Below, one piece after another: positions 45,456 through 55,800 of a DNA stretch of 64,000 nt. Numbering within the stretch: the stretch's first letter is position 1; each line of letters begins with the position of its first letter. Position numbers and translations under genes: made by a program. The notes under the pieces were generated by a model. It was not told where the DNA came from, did not search any database, and was given only the letters and a program-made list of their open reading frames with translations. The DNA is from Legionella sp. PC1000 (GTDB lineage Bacteria > Pseudomonadota > Gammaproteobacteria > Legionellales > Legionellaceae). Location: assembly GCF_014109805.1 (NCBI RefSeq), contig NZ_CP059400.1:1334001-1398000 (forward strand). The letters are read 5' to 3'.

Positions 45456-46343
45456 GTGATTGAATTGATAAATGATATGAAAAAAGTGAGTTTCATGGAA
45501 AGGCTGAAACATTTATTTCTGCTTCTTCGTGTGTCCCACTGGGCCAAAGCAGTCTTTGTGATGCTGGGTTTTTGTTACACACCCATTCCTGGATATTTTA
45601 TACCTGCTTTACTTGCATCTTTGGCTTTTTGCCTTATTTCAAGCGCGGTTTATATTTATAACGATATTGAAGACCGAATTGAAGACAGTTTGCATCCTCA
45701 CAAACGACATAGGCCGCTGGCGAGTGGAAAAGTTTCTCTAGCCGAAGCGATTTTTATGTTGTTTTTATTGCTGCTTACGGGGCTTACTTTGGGATGGTTG
45801 ATCTCTAAGAAACTGGCGATTATTCTCTGTATTTATTTAGTAATTAATATTGCTTATAACCATCTTTTCAAACTGATTCCCATCATCGATGTACTTTGTA
45901 TCGCTGCAGGATTTATGCTGCGTGTGTTAGCGGGTACTTTGGGAATTGGCTTACCCATTTCCGCCTGGTTAATTATTGCAGTAACTTTGCTGAGTCTTTT
46001 TATCGCTTTGAACAAACGACAAATGGAAATGCAATTAGGCTTAAAGCATGCGACACGTAAGGTATTGAAGAAATATAATCCTTTGCTACTTCATTGGCTG
46101 ATTGTATCCATAGGTCTTGCCAGTTTCATTACTTACCTTTTTTACATTGTTTATGTTCGAGATGAATCGTTTTATTTTATATTAACTGTACCTTTCGCAG
46201 CAATTGCATTGTGGCGTTTTGCCTGGCTAGCACGGCAAAATATTGAAAACGATGATCCGGTTATTGTTTTTTTGAGTGATCAATTGTCACGAATTAATCT
46301 TTGGTGTTTTGTGATTTTGACCTTTATGGCTTTAGCTCAATGA
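45456..46343 (+). CDS. UbiA-superfamily prenyltransferase, likely decaprenyl-phosphate phosphoribosyltransferase type
   Basis: About 295 residues with eight or nine membrane helices. The first Asp motif is NDIEDRIEDSLHPHKRHRPLASG and the second lies in ALNKRQMEMQL, as in enzymes that move phosphoribose to polyprenyl phosphate (first step to polyprenyl-phospho-arabinose or -ribose), rather than quinone prenyltransferases. The start is uncertain: GTG 45456 has AGGA upstream; ATG 45477 and 45495 are in frame. Its stop overlaps the next gene, a GT-C glycosyltransferase that could use the lipid-linked pentose. Confidence 0.78.
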   Translation: MIELINDMKKVSFMERLKHLFLLLRVSHWAKAVFVMLGFCYTPIPGYFIPALLASLAFCLISSAVYIYNDIEDRIEDSLHPHKRHRPLASGKVSLAEAIFMLFLLLLTGLTLGWLISKKLAIILCIYLVINIAYNHLFKLIPIIDVLCIAAGFMLRVLAGTLGIGLPISAWLIIAVTLLSLFIALNKRQMEMQLGLKHATRKVLKKYNPLLLHWLIVSIGLASFITYLFYIVYVRDESFYFILTVPFAAIALWRFAWLARQNIENDDPVIVFLSDQLSRINLWCFVILTFMALAQ

Positions 46344-47884
46344 AAGTTGGGGTGCGTTGGTATGACAGCATCCTGATTTTATTGTTTTTTTATTTATTTG
46401 TTCTTCAGATACAAGCGATTTGGCCATTTACTATCGATGATATGTACATCTCCTTGCGATATGCGAAACATTGGGCGGCTGGAATGGGTATCGTTTGGAA
46501 TGTGCATGCTCCTCCTGTGGAAGGATATTCCAATTTTAGCTTTGTCGCACTGGCTGCTTTAACCATTCTATTAAAAGGTAACCCAGTCATTGTCTTAAAA
46601 ATGGCTGGATTAGTGGGGCTGTTTTTTACATGTTACTTCGTTTATTTAATTAGCCGATTTTGGTTTACCAGACGCGAATCACTTCTTCCTTGTCTCGCAT
46701 TATTATTTTATAAAGGACAAATTATATGGGCAACTAGTGGCTTGGAAACCACTGTATACGAATCACTTGTATGTGGCGCTGTATATTGTTGCTTTAGAGG
46801 CATGGGGTACAATCTTTTTCCTGATTCACGTCAAGGAGCTGTGAATTCTTATTTCGTAGGTGCTGGGATTTTTCTTGCTTTAGCGGGAATGACAAGACCA
46901 GAAGCTCCTGCGTTAATGATTCTCTTTTTTATTTTGATTTGTTGGGATAGGCCTATAAAAGAAATACAACGCTATTGGCATGGAGTTATTCTTTTTTTGT
47001 GTTCCTTAGTGCTGTTCTATGGGCCTTATTTTTTTTGGCGTCTCATCTATTTTGGGTATTTTTTTCCTAATTCGGTTTATTGCAAAGGAATATCTGGGGA
47101 GCTTACTTTTTCTTTGGATGCCCATTACCTTAAATTAATTTGGCCTTTAGCATTTTTAGCTGTACCTGCCTGTGTTAAGTCCAAAGATAAACGACATTAT
47201 TTTTTATGGTTACCCAGTCTTATCTACCTAATCATGTTAATCGATTCAGATCCCGTTGTAGCTTTTGATAATCGACTTTTTTTGCCTGCTTTTGCTTTAT
47301 TTCTTCCGCTGCTCGTACAAAGTACTCGTGTGATAGTGCACTTTTTTAGGAAAAAAATAGACTTTATTTTTGCAGTGTTGTTTTATTCAAGTTTCTTTGT
47401 AATTTTGTTTCTTTTTATTCCAGCAATGCGTTTGACAGATTATCATTATTTTAGTCAAAATCCGGTTAAAGGCGAACAATTGCGCGGCAAGGTAGTCGAT
47501 TGGTTAAACCGTCATGCTTCGGCTGGAGATTGGGTTGTTTTAGCGGACAGCGGGTTAATTCCTTATGCTAGCAACCTGAACTATATTGATTCATACTGTT
47601 TAAATAATTTGGCGATGGCCCATTATCCTGCAAAACACCGGTATGAGCAATTTTGTAAGGAAGTTTTGCGCAAAAAGCCAGCAATTATCATTTTAACTTC
47701 GCTTATTAAACAAGACGAAGTAATATATACACCGAGTGATGTTTGTTTAAAAACTGAGTTGAGCAAATATTTTAATTACAAATTAAGTAAAACTTATGTA
47801 AGTATTAGCCCTGACGCGATTTATCGCTATGAAATATATGAAAGCTCCTCTATTTCTTCACCAGAAGAGATAAATTTAGATTAG
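46340..47884 (+). CDS. GT-C family membrane glycosyltransferase (arabinofuranosyltransferase-like)
   Basis: 514 residues from ATG 46340 (overlaps previous stop). Roughly ten membrane helices; the first periplasmic loop has DDMYISLRYAKHWAAGMGIVWN followed by VEGYSNF, where the Asp pair is the catalytic motif of GT-C enzymes using polyprenyl-phospho-sugars. A soluble C-terminal domain begins near residue 380. This pattern resembles AftB-like arabinosyltransferases. Acceptor unknown: LPS, pilin or another glycan. Pairing with the prenyltransferase supports a pentose donor. Confidence 0.75.
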   Translation: MKVGVRWYDSILILLFFYLFVLQIQAIWPFTIDDMYISLRYAKHWAAGMGIVWNVHAPPVEGYSNFSFVALAALTILLKGNPVIVLKMAGLVGLFFTCYFVYLISRFWFTRRESLLPCLALLFYKGQIIWATSGLETTVYESLVCGAVYCCFRGMGYNLFPDSRQGAVNSYFVGAGIFLALAGMTRPEAPALMILFFILICWDRPIKEIQRYWHGVILFLCSLVLFYGPYFFWRLIYFGYFFPNSVYCKGISGELTFSLDAHYLKLIWPLAFLAVPACVKSKDKRHYFLWLPSLIYLIMLIDSDPVVAFDNRLFLPAFALFLPLLVQSTRVIVHFFRKKIDFIFAVLFYSSFFVILFLFIPAMRLTDYHYFSQNPVKGEQLRGKVVDWLNRHASAGDWVVLADSGLIPYASNLNYIDSYCLNNLAMAHYPAKHRYEQFCKEVLRKKPAIIILTSLIKQDEVIYTPSDVCLKTELSKYFNYKLSKTYVSISPDAIYRYEIYESSSISSPEEINLD

Positions 47885-47986
47885 GGTTTACCATGGTTGT
47901 AGTGATTTTTTGGTGAGATACTATTCAACATAGTGTACTATCTCACGATAATAAGATAATAAAAATGAGTAAAGGATGAGCTTTGT

Positions 47987-49858
47987 ATGAGACATAAAAT
48001 GTCAGTGTTGTTGCAAAAAATACATAAAAAAACCCCCGTTTTTCTGTGTGACATTTTTGCTATTCCTGCTGCGTGGTATACAGCGCATTGGTTGCGTTAT
48101 AACATGCAACCCTTTCCTAAAATATTGATTTCGTCGCATTCCATTATGGCATTGGGTTTGCTAACAGTGATTCAAGTATTTTGCTATTTTTATTTCAAGA
48201 CATACCGTGGATTGTGGCGCTTTTTTTCATTAAACGATGTAGTTCGAATTGTAAAAGCCACCCTGACTACTACAGTGTTGGGAATTTCCGTTTTATATGT
48301 CACTTCAATGCTGCATGAACTTCCTCGTTCTGTATTTCCATTATATTGCATGATCTTAACTACTATTCTTTGCAGCTTCAGGTTGTTGAGGAGGATTTAT
48401 TGGGATAAGCGATCCAGAGGCAATAAATCAACTGAAATTAAACGTGTGCTTATTATTGGTGCAGGTATGGCTGGCGAGGGACTTGCTCGTGATTTAAAAC
48501 GTTCCAATCGATATAAGCCTGTAGGTTTTATTGATGATAATTTAGCAAAACGTGGCTTAGAAGTTCATGGGATCCCAGTTCTCGGAACCTCCAGCCAAAT
48601 TACTGAACGTGTTCATAAGTATAAGATTGATTTGATTTTTATCGCGATTCCTTCAGCAAGTTCTTCAGTAATGCGACGAATTGTAACCTGTTGTGAGGAA
48701 AGCCAAACGCCTTTCAGCACACTTCCTAGCCTTAATGCTTTAGCTTCAGGAAGAGTAGAGGTAAATGCATTAAGACCTGTCAATATAGAAGATTTGTTAG
48801 GCCGAGATCAGGTTAATTTACAATGGGACCGACTATCGGCAGGTCTTGCAGGCAAAAGAGTATTGGTTACGGGTGGGGGAGGCTCAATCGGATCTGAGCT
48901 ATGCCGTCAAATTTTAGCCCTTAAACCCAAGAGTTTGGCTATAGTTGAAAACAGTGAATTTAATTTGTATCAAATAGAGCTCGAACTGAAGCAAAATTTT
49001 CCAAATATTCCTTTAGAGCTTAAGTTGATCAGTGTTACTGATGAAGTAGCAATTAATCATTTATTTACGAATTTCTTACCTGAAATAGTATTTCATGCTG
49101 CAGCGTATAAGCATGTCCCTCTTTTGCAAAATCAAATACGTGTTGCTGTGATGAACAACGTACTGGGCACTCAGATTGTTGCAAAGGCTAGTGTCGCGGT
49201 TAATGTTGAAAAATTTATTTTAATTTCTACTGATAAAGCCGTAAATCCGACCAATATAATGGGAACTACCAAACGGGTTGCTGAGATTTATTGTCAGAAT
49301 TTGAATGGAAGATCTAGAACACAATTCATTACGGTTCGTTTTGGAAATGTTTTAGGTTCGGCAGGAAGCGTTGTTCCGTTATTTCAAAAACAATTACAAA
49401 GCGGGGGCCCAATCAAGGTGACTCATCCTGATATGCAACGGTATTTTATGACGATACCTGAAGCATCCCAGTTAATTTTGCAAGCCATGGTTAATGGAAA
49501 AGGCGGAGAAATTTTTGTTTTGGATATGGGTGAACCTGTTAAAATCAGCTATTTGGCTGAACAAATGATTCGTCTGGCTGGGAAAGAACCCGGGAAAGAT
49601 ATAATGATTGAATACACCGGATTACGCCCAGGAGAGAAATTATTTGAAGAGTTGTTCCATGAGTCGGAGCAATTGGCTTCAACAGAGCATGAAAAATTAT
49701 TCAAGGCAAAAGTCCGTGAGCTTAACTGGGACGAATTAATCCAAACAATGCGTTTATTAAATACAGCATGTGAAGAAAATCAGGCTGATGAGTTATTTAT
49801 TCTATTGAAGAGTTTGGTGCCTGAATTAAATACGACCAGCGTGATACCAGTAGTCTAA
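47987..49858 (+). CDS. CapD/WbpM-like nucleotide-sugar 4,6-dehydratase
   Basis: 623 residues: four membrane helices at the N-terminus (to about 120), a CoA-binding-like domain (VLIIGAGMAGEGLARDLKRS), then a short-chain dehydrogenase domain with GGGGSIGSELCRQI, FHAAAYKHVPL, and STDKAVNPTNIMGTTKR, where the usual Tyr of YxxxK is Met, as in WbpM and PglF. These enzymes make UDP-4-keto-6-deoxy sugars from UDP-GlcNAc. Acts in surface glycan synthesis. About 100 bp after the glycosyltransferase. Confidence 0.88.
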   Translation: MRHKMSVLLQKIHKKTPVFLCDIFAIPAAWYTAHWLRYNMQPFPKILISSHSIMALGLLTVIQVFCYFYFKTYRGLWRFFSLNDVVRIVKATLTTTVLGISVLYVTSMLHELPRSVFPLYCMILTTILCSFRLLRRIYWDKRSRGNKSTEIKRVLIIGAGMAGEGLARDLKRSNRYKPVGFIDDNLAKRGLEVHGIPVLGTSSQITERVHKYKIDLIFIAIPSASSSVMRRIVTCCEESQTPFSTLPSLNALASGRVEVNALRPVNIEDLLGRDQVNLQWDRLSAGLAGKRVLVTGGGGSIGSELCRQILALKPKSLAIVENSEFNLYQIELELKQNFPNIPLELKLISVTDEVAINHLFTNFLPEIVFHAAAYKHVPLLQNQIRVAVMNNVLGTQIVAKASVAVNVEKFILISTDKAVNPTNIMGTTKRVAEIYCQNLNGRSRTQFITVRFGNVLGSAGSVVPLFQKQLQSGGPIKVTHPDMQRYFMTIPEASQLILQAMVNGKGGEIFVLDMGEPVKISYLAEQMIRLAGKEPGKDIMIEYTGLRPGEKLFEELFHESEQLASTEHEKLFKAKVRELNWDELIQTMRLLNTACEENQADELFILLKSLVPELNTTSVIPVV

Positions 49859-49896
49859 TCTACTGTTGCTGTGTTTTATTGAAAAGAGGTTTTAAA

Positions 49897-50232
49897 ATGA
49901 TTATTTCTTACGATGATTTTGCTAAAGTTGAATTACGTTCGGGCACTGTTGTTAAGGTTGAAGAATTTCCTCGCACTAAGAAACCTGCATATAAAGTTTG
50001 GGTGGATTTTGGTAATGATTTAGGCATCTTACAAACCTCTGCTCAAATTACTGTGCATTATACTCCTGAAAGTTTAATAGGACGTTCCGTAGTAGGATGT
50101 GTCAATTTGGGTGAAAAAAATATCGCGGGTTTTACTTCTCAATTTTTGCTGGTTGGATTCTCTGATGAGAATGGAGCCATAAGTCTAATAACTACCGATC
50201 CTAAAGTCCCTAATGGACAAAAATTGCATTAA
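49897..50232 (+). CDS. CsaA-like tRNA-binding-domain protein
   Basis: 111 residues, single OB-fold EMAP II-like tRNA-binding domain: YDDFAKVELRSGTVVKVEEFPRTKKPAYKVWVDFG, ILQTSAQIT, VVGCVNLGEKNIAGFTSQFLLVG. Bacillus CsaA is described as export chaperone, E. coli YgjH is related. Start ATG 49897 after AAGAGG; the longer frame from 49879 is less likely. Starts 38 bp after the epimerase gene. Confidence 0.88.
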   Translation: MIISYDDFAKVELRSGTVVKVEEFPRTKKPAYKVWVDFGNDLGILQTSAQITVHYTPESLIGRSVVGCVNLGEKNIAGFTSQFLLVGFSDENGAISLITTDPKVPNGQKLH

Positions 50233-50246
50233 ATAGACTGTAACGC

Positions 50247-50310
50247 GTAGCCTGGGTGCAGAGTAGCCGGATTTTAAAAGAAATCGAATTCTGCTCGTTG
50301 CCTAAGCTAC
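50247..50310. repeat. Dispersed palindrome, family A copy 4
   Basis: GTAGCCTGGGTGCAGAGTAG at the left and TTGCCTAAGCTAC at the right, a diverged copy of the 10476-10556 palindrome. A further fragment of similar kind ends at about 50420 (CGCTGCAGCGTTCACTAAGC). Confidence 0.55.
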
Positions 50311-50330
50311 AATACCAAAGGTCATAGTCA

Positions 50331-50361
50331 TACTACGTCCTGCGGCTTGTCCGCGGGATCC
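50331..50361. repeat. Dispersed palindrome, family B copy 4
   Basis: CTACGTCCTGCGGCTTGTCC then GCGGGATCC, directly beside family A copy 4. Half of the right arm is lost. Confidence 0.55.
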
Positions 50362-50435
50362 AGTACTGTGTTCGGCACGTAGCGGGAATCCTGTGTTTCG
50401 CTGCAGCGTTCACTAAGCTACATAAACTTCACATA

Positions 50436-51884
50436 TTAAACTGGGGGGAAAAGGTCCTGAAACTTAACTCGAGATTTCAGATGTAATGCTTTTTTCCTTT
50501 TCTTCGATAAATCAAAAAGCTTATAGACAATTATAGGCACAATAAAGCTAACCATCCCTATATAAAAAGCAAGTTTATAGGTAGGATCTTTATTCAGCAC
50601 CAGGAAAAACAAGGCAAAACACATAAGTACGATTGCAAGGATTCCTGTATAAGGAGAATAAGGCGTAACATAGCGAAGATTGGCTGTTGTATATCCAGCT
50701 TGATATAATCTGCTTCTAAAACGAATTTGTGATGTACATAAGGATATCCAAGCCAGGGTTCCAGTAAATCCAGATACTAGAAGCAGGGCGATATAAAGTT
50801 GGGTTTGTCCGAAAAAGTAACCCACCCCTAAAAGAATCCAGATGGTAATCAAGGTTGCAATGATTGCATTTTGAGGTACCGAGTTGCTATTGAATTTGGA
50901 AAAAGTGTGTGGCGCCATACCATCGCGTGCTAATGCATTGAGTGCACGAACCGTTCCATAAAATCCTGAGTTAGCACAAGATAAAGTAGCGCTTAGGGTC
51001 ACGAAACTGGTTACCGCGCCTGCCCATTTAAGATTGTAATAGTTTAAGGCATCGGCAAATACAGAATTGGATAAACCGGCTTTTTGCCATGGGAAAATTA
51101 GTACCAGGCAAAATACGGGAATGATGTAGATAAAAAGAATTCTTAAAGTTACATTTCGAATTGCGTGGGGAATCATTCGCGCGGGGTTTTCAGATTCTCC
51201 AGCAGCAAGACCAATGATTTCAGATCCCTGATAGTTTACCAGCAAAAGAACCATCGCTGTTAACAGGGACATTACTCCATTAGGAAGAAGTCCTCCATCG
51301 TCTAAAATGTATCTGGAGCCAATAATTCCACTGGATTCTGGGCCATGGATTAGACCAAAGAAAATTAAAATAGCTAAAATTACAAAGCCTAATAAAGCCA
51401 AAATCTTAATCAAAGCCAGCCAAAATTCGATTTCACCAAATGTATCTACTTTAGCTAGGTTAATGTAGGTAATAAGTAAACCAAAGCAAACAGCCCATAT
51501 ATAACCATTTACTCCCGTAAACATTTCCATGATTATCCCGCCCGCAACGCATTCCGCGGGGATATACGCTACCCAACTAATCCAATAAGACCATCCTACG
51601 CCACAGGCAACAGATGGAGATATAAAATCAGCGGTATACGTTACAAAAGAGCCCGAAATGGGGATAGCGACAGCAAGCTCGCCCATGCAAAGCATGGTTA
51701 GGAAAATGATCAACCCACCTAGTATATAGGCTAGAAAAACAGCAGGGCCAACCAGGTTGATTACTTCACCTGTGCCTAAAAAATAACCTGAGCCGATAAT
51801 TCCCCCCAAGGCAATAAGTTGCACATGGCGGTCCTTTAATCTTCGACTATAACCACTGTCTTTTACAGGTTTATCTGTTTCCAT
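50436..51884 (-). CDS. APC-family amino-acid permease
   Basis: Twelve-helix transporter of the AAT group (AnsP/ProY/GabP-like). Signature near the start: RHVQLIALGGIIGSGYFLGTG; then CMGELAVAIPISGSFVTY, the FGEIEFWLALIKI block and GENPARMIPHA-like ESENPARMIPHAIR. Substrate cannot be told. I prefer ATG 51884 (METDKPVKD), with AAGAG just upstream; an in-frame GTG at 51917 is an alternative. 482 residues. It ends the chromosomal part before the tRNA. Confidence 0.9.
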   Translation of the reverse strand: METDKPVKDSGYSRRLKDRHVQLIALGGIIGSGYFLGTGEVINLVGPAVFLAYILGGLIIFLTMLCMGELAVAIPISGSFVTYTADFISPSVACGVGWSYWISWVAYIPAECVAGGIIMEMFTGVNGYIWAVCFGLLITYINLAKVDTFGEIEFWLALIKILALLGFVILAILIFFGLIHGPESSGIIGSRYILDDGGLLPNGVMSLLTAMVLLLVNYQGSEIIGLAAGESENPARMIPHAIRNVTLRILFIYIIPVFCLVLIFPWQKAGLSNSVFADALNYYNLKWAGAVTSFVTLSATLSCANSGFYGTVRALNALARDGMAPHTFSKFNSNSVPQNAIIATLITIWILLGVGYFFGQTQLYIALLLVSGFTGTLAWISLCTSQIRFRSRLYQAGYTTANLRYVTPYSPYTGILAIVLMCFALFFLVLNKDPTYKLAFYIGMVSFIVPIIVYKLFDLSKKRKKALHLKSRVKFQDLFPPV

Positions 51885-51917
51885 CTTACTCTTTTTCACG
51901 GGCTGTTTGTTTCTCAC

Positions 51918-52260
51918 AGGTTGCCATAATTTTGGGTGACGCTATGTTATATTCATCTTTAATAATTTAAAACTAAATTTTTCCTATTTATACTAATTTT
52001 TTTAAAAAACTGATATAAAAAATTAACCAGCAGGACATTATAAATCATTTTTTATCTAATTGAACTTTTTTTTGCTAGTTTAATGAAAATTATTACAGGG
52101 AAAACCTCAGTTTGAGGCTTATTGAGAGATTAAATCAATAAAAAAGATTATAATCATTGGTTTTTCTGTGAAAAAAATTAATTATCTATTTTTCTTCTGA
52201 GATTGATTAATAACCACAAGCAGTTGCATCATCATTTAACTTAAGTATACTTTTCAATAC
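51918..52260. other. Promoter gap between permease and tRNA-Thr
   Basis: About 340 bp, very A/T-rich, between two divergent transcription units (permease and tRNA). No frame or named RNA seen. Confidence 0.45.
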
Positions 52261-52333
52261 GCCGCTGTAGCTCAGTCGGTAGAGCAGTTGATTCGTAATC
52301 AAAAGGTCGGGAGTTCGATTCTTCTCAGCGGCA
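52261..52333 (+). tRNA. tRNA-Thr (anticodon CGU)
   Basis: Folds as a full cloverleaf: acceptor GCCGCTG/CAGCGGC, D arm GCTC/GAGC, anticodon loop TTCGTAA with anticodon CGT, T arm with TTCGATT loop, discriminator A. CCA is not encoded. One mismatch (G-A) closes the anticodon stem. Its 3' end faces the accessory island, as with integration at tRNA genes. Confidence 0.95.
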
Positions 52334-52387
52334 GTAGTGAAATCAATAAGTTACGCCAATAAAATGCAATTTCTATAAATTAAAGAA

Positions 52388-52421
52388 TTAAAAACGTTCC
52401 TCTAAACATTCCTTTATACTC
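52388..52421 (+). repeat. Left GTTCC-type direct repeat of the island
   Basis: AATTAAAAACGTTCCTCTAA continuing ACATTCCTTTATA. Its partner in the same orientation is at 63891-63923. Probable integrase-related site. Confidence 0.5.
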
Positions 52422-52607
52422 TTTGCTAGGTTGTTATTATCCCTAAATTGTATAATTACTAAACAGCCTATTTTCAACCCCTCTTTTTTAATTCCCAATC
52501 AGAAGAATAAAATTAAAGCAATATTCAATTTTAAACTTTTAGGGGGCAAAATACATGGAGTAAATAATGTTCTAATTGTTTATTATTGTTCTTTGTTCAG
52601 TTTGAAT

Positions 52608-52651
52608 AAAAATAAAGTTTTTACAGCTAGCACCATTGTCACTTTCGTCAC
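52608..52651 (-). repeat. Left terminal repeat: GTGACA units, inverted relative to right end
   Basis: Three units at nine-base spacing: TAGCAC (weak), TGTCAC, CGTCAC, next to TTTTTACAG. The complement matches the array at 63805-63850, including the TGTAAAAAC flank. Confidence 0.6.
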
Positions 52652-52871
52652 TTTATGAAAAGGCGAAACTACAAAAGGAATTAGAATTTTTTCCTATAAT
52701 TAATAATGGCATATATATAAATACTTGGGGAACTTACTAAACTGATTAATGATAGATTAATTTTTGTATAGTCAATTGGCGTAAAACTTGACTCAAAACA
52801 AAAGATGAATTGAGTGCTAAAATTATAAGCATAGTTAAAGCAGTCAATAATAAGCCTAAAGGATATATTAA

Positions 52872-55800
52872 ATGGGTTATTGTGCAAAATTTAAGGGATG
52901 GGATGCTGTTACATTATCCGATTTAATTATTGCTTATAGAAAAGCAAAGGCAGATTGTTTTTTTGAGAATATTTTCTCTTCAGGAATAAAATTTTCTGAG
53001 TATGAGCGTGATCTTTTAGCTAACTTAAATAAATTGCTAGAAAAATTACGGACAAACGAAGGTTTTATGAATGATTCCTTTTTGTTGGGAGAATGTCGAA
53101 TTATTCCCAAAAAACTTATAATTGCTCCAAAAGAATCTAACAATGGACATGCGCATTTCTCTGATCCAATTAGAGCATTTAAAACACTTAAAGAACAAAA
53201 TAATATTACTCTTGAATTTAGAGTTATCGGTGATTTTCCTGTTGATACTCATATTATTTCAGCACTTTGGATAAATATGATAGGACATAAATTTGATGCA
53301 TGTCTGGATGCATCATCCTATGGCTCAAGATTGCGTAGAGTTAGAAATGAAAAAATATTAGATAAAAATGCATCTAAACCATTCCACATAACCGCTATAG
53401 GGTCTTTTGAACCATATTTTGTGCCATATCAAAAATGGAGAAAAAATGGATTACAAGCAATACGATGGGAGCTTGAAAAAGAACATAAAGTAATCGCAGT
53501 CTCCTTAGACTTAAAAAATTACTACCATTATATTGATCCGACATTTTTAGCTTCTAGTGAGTTTCAAAAAGATATAGGTCTCAACATTGAATCTTATAAT
53601 AAAGAGTTAGATAACGACTTTACAAACCAAATATGTGAGTTATTAAAAAATTGGTCAAGTAAAGCTTCTAAATATATGAAAGAGTTTTTAGGTGAAAATG
53701 AGGCTAATGAAATCACTGGGGGTTTAGCAATAGGTCTTACTGCCTCTCGAATCATATCAAATGTATTATTACGTAAATGGGATAAATTAATATTGGAGAA
53801 AATAACACCTATATATTATGGCAGATATATAGATGACATGTTTCTGGTGTTACGAGATCCAGGAACAATTAATGACACACATGAATTGATGGAGTATCTC
53901 CAAGAGCGTATAGGGAAGGATTGTTTAAGTTGTAATGATAAAAATTGGAGAATTATGTTTGGTGATGATTATCAAAAAAACTCTATTTTTCAACTTCAAG
54001 AAAAAAAACAAAAATTATTTATTTTAGATGGTCAAGCTGGTTGTGACCTTTTAGATAGCATAGAAAAAGAGATTTATGAATTATCTAGCGAACGTAGATT
54101 AATGCCAATGCCAGATCAATTAGAACAGTCAACAGCAGCGCGCGTATTATCTGCAGCAGGAGATTCAGCAGAGCAAGCTGATACATTAAGACGTGCCGAT
54201 GGATTAACCATTCGACGTTTAAGTTGGTCACTACAAATGAGACATGTTGAAATTTTAGCGAGAGATTTATCTCCTGACTCGTGGAAAAAGGAAAGACATG
54301 AGTTTTATCAATTTGCCCATAATCATATTCTTAGAGCAGACAAAATTTTTGATCATTACATTTATTTACCTCGATTATTAGGTTTCGCTATAAACTTGAA
54401 TGAATGGGAGCAAGCAGAGATCATTGTTAATCGCTCATTTGATTCAATTGAGAGATTAGCAGAAATTTCTGACTCCAATAAATTGGTAATTAATGGTAAT
54501 CTATGTAATAACATCAAAGCAGAACTTTGGGAGAATGTTAAGCACAGTCTAGCATTGCAATTTATTGAAGCTGTTGCTAAGTATTATGATTTAAATATTC
54601 TATTTAAATATAAAAAATCAAAAAATATGTCAAGGATAGAAGAAACTTTTTTAACTAACCTTCGGGAAAAATTTCACTATCCTGAATATTCCATTAATAG
54701 TAATGCTGATTTTTATAATATAATTCCACTGATTGCAATATCTGATTTGAATAAAATTCCATATAAGTTATTAAAAGATAATAAAAAACTATTAAAAGAA
54801 ATTAACTTTGAAAATGAAGAGGAACTTTTCAATGAATTCGAAAATACTGGTTTACTAGAAATTAAGTTTCTAAAGGAGTTTTTAACATGCTCTCAAATGT
54901 TATCCATAAAAAAAAATCGCAGTATTAAAAATATTTTTAAACCTTTCTTATTTCCCACTAGACCATTCACACCAAAAGAAATTGCAGAACTTGTTCCCAA
55001 ATGTATTCAAACAGAAAGCTCAACTAACATTCTGCCCTCTATGATATGGGCTAAATATGTAAGAGTTTTAAGCGGAGTATGGGTTAAGCAATCTCTATTA
55101 GTAAATGACATAGAAAGTTCGAATGAACAAAAAGAAAAAAATATTAAACAAAAATATCGTAAAATAAATGTTGGATCAGAAAAGAAAAAAAGCGTTATTA
55201 TTGCTATAACAAGTTTACTAACTGAAGATGAGTGTTGGGAAAATGCTGCCTCAAGTAAGCCAACTTTAACACTTGAGAGATATAAACGAATTTCTAAATT
55301 AGTAAATGAAGCAATACATTTAAAACCTAAGCCAGATTATCTAATATTTCCTGAACTATCATTACCTATAAAATGGATTTCAAGTATTGGTAATCGCTTA
55401 ACAAGTTCCGGTATTAGTTTAATTGCCGGCACAGAGTATAGACCTATTCGAAATAATAAAATTTGCAGTCAAGCTTGTCTCGATCTTACTGATGACACAC
55501 TTGGATATCCATCATCAATAAGAATATGGCAACAAAAAAATTATCCCGCAGCAAATGAGGAGAAGGTACTTTTATCAAAATTTGGAAAAATTTGGCAACC
55601 AACTTCATCTAATTCTAAACCCATTTATAACCATAATAATTTTCATTTTGGTGTAATGGTTTGTTCTGAGCTACAAAATTCAAAAGAGCGAATATCCTTT
55701 CAAGGTGAAATTGATGCTTTAATGGTTCTCTCTTGGAATAAGGATTTAGAGACATTTTCGTCATTAATTGAGTCAGCTGCTCTAGATATCCACGCTTATC

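Larger units (their letters stand above)
52334..52871. other. Island left end: non-coding region with repeats
   Basis: About 540 bp between the tRNA and the reverse transcriptase. It contains a GTTCC-type repeat at 52388-52421 and GTGACA-type units at 52628-52651 that recur at the right end of the island. Near 52776-52795, AGTCAA and TTGACT form a small hairpin. No good frame. It could encode a non-coding RNA for the reverse transcriptase; nothing in it proves this. Confidence 0.5.

Noticed and set aside
45173..45547. 124-codon minus-strand frame
   Set aside because: It crosses the G+C-rich intergenic block and overlaps the start of the prenyltransferase gene; no ribosome site or recognisable protein pattern.
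52652..52690. Remnant integrase gene after the left GTGACA units
   Set aside because: The short frame starting at ATG 52655 ends after nine codons and does not resemble the integrase N-terminus.
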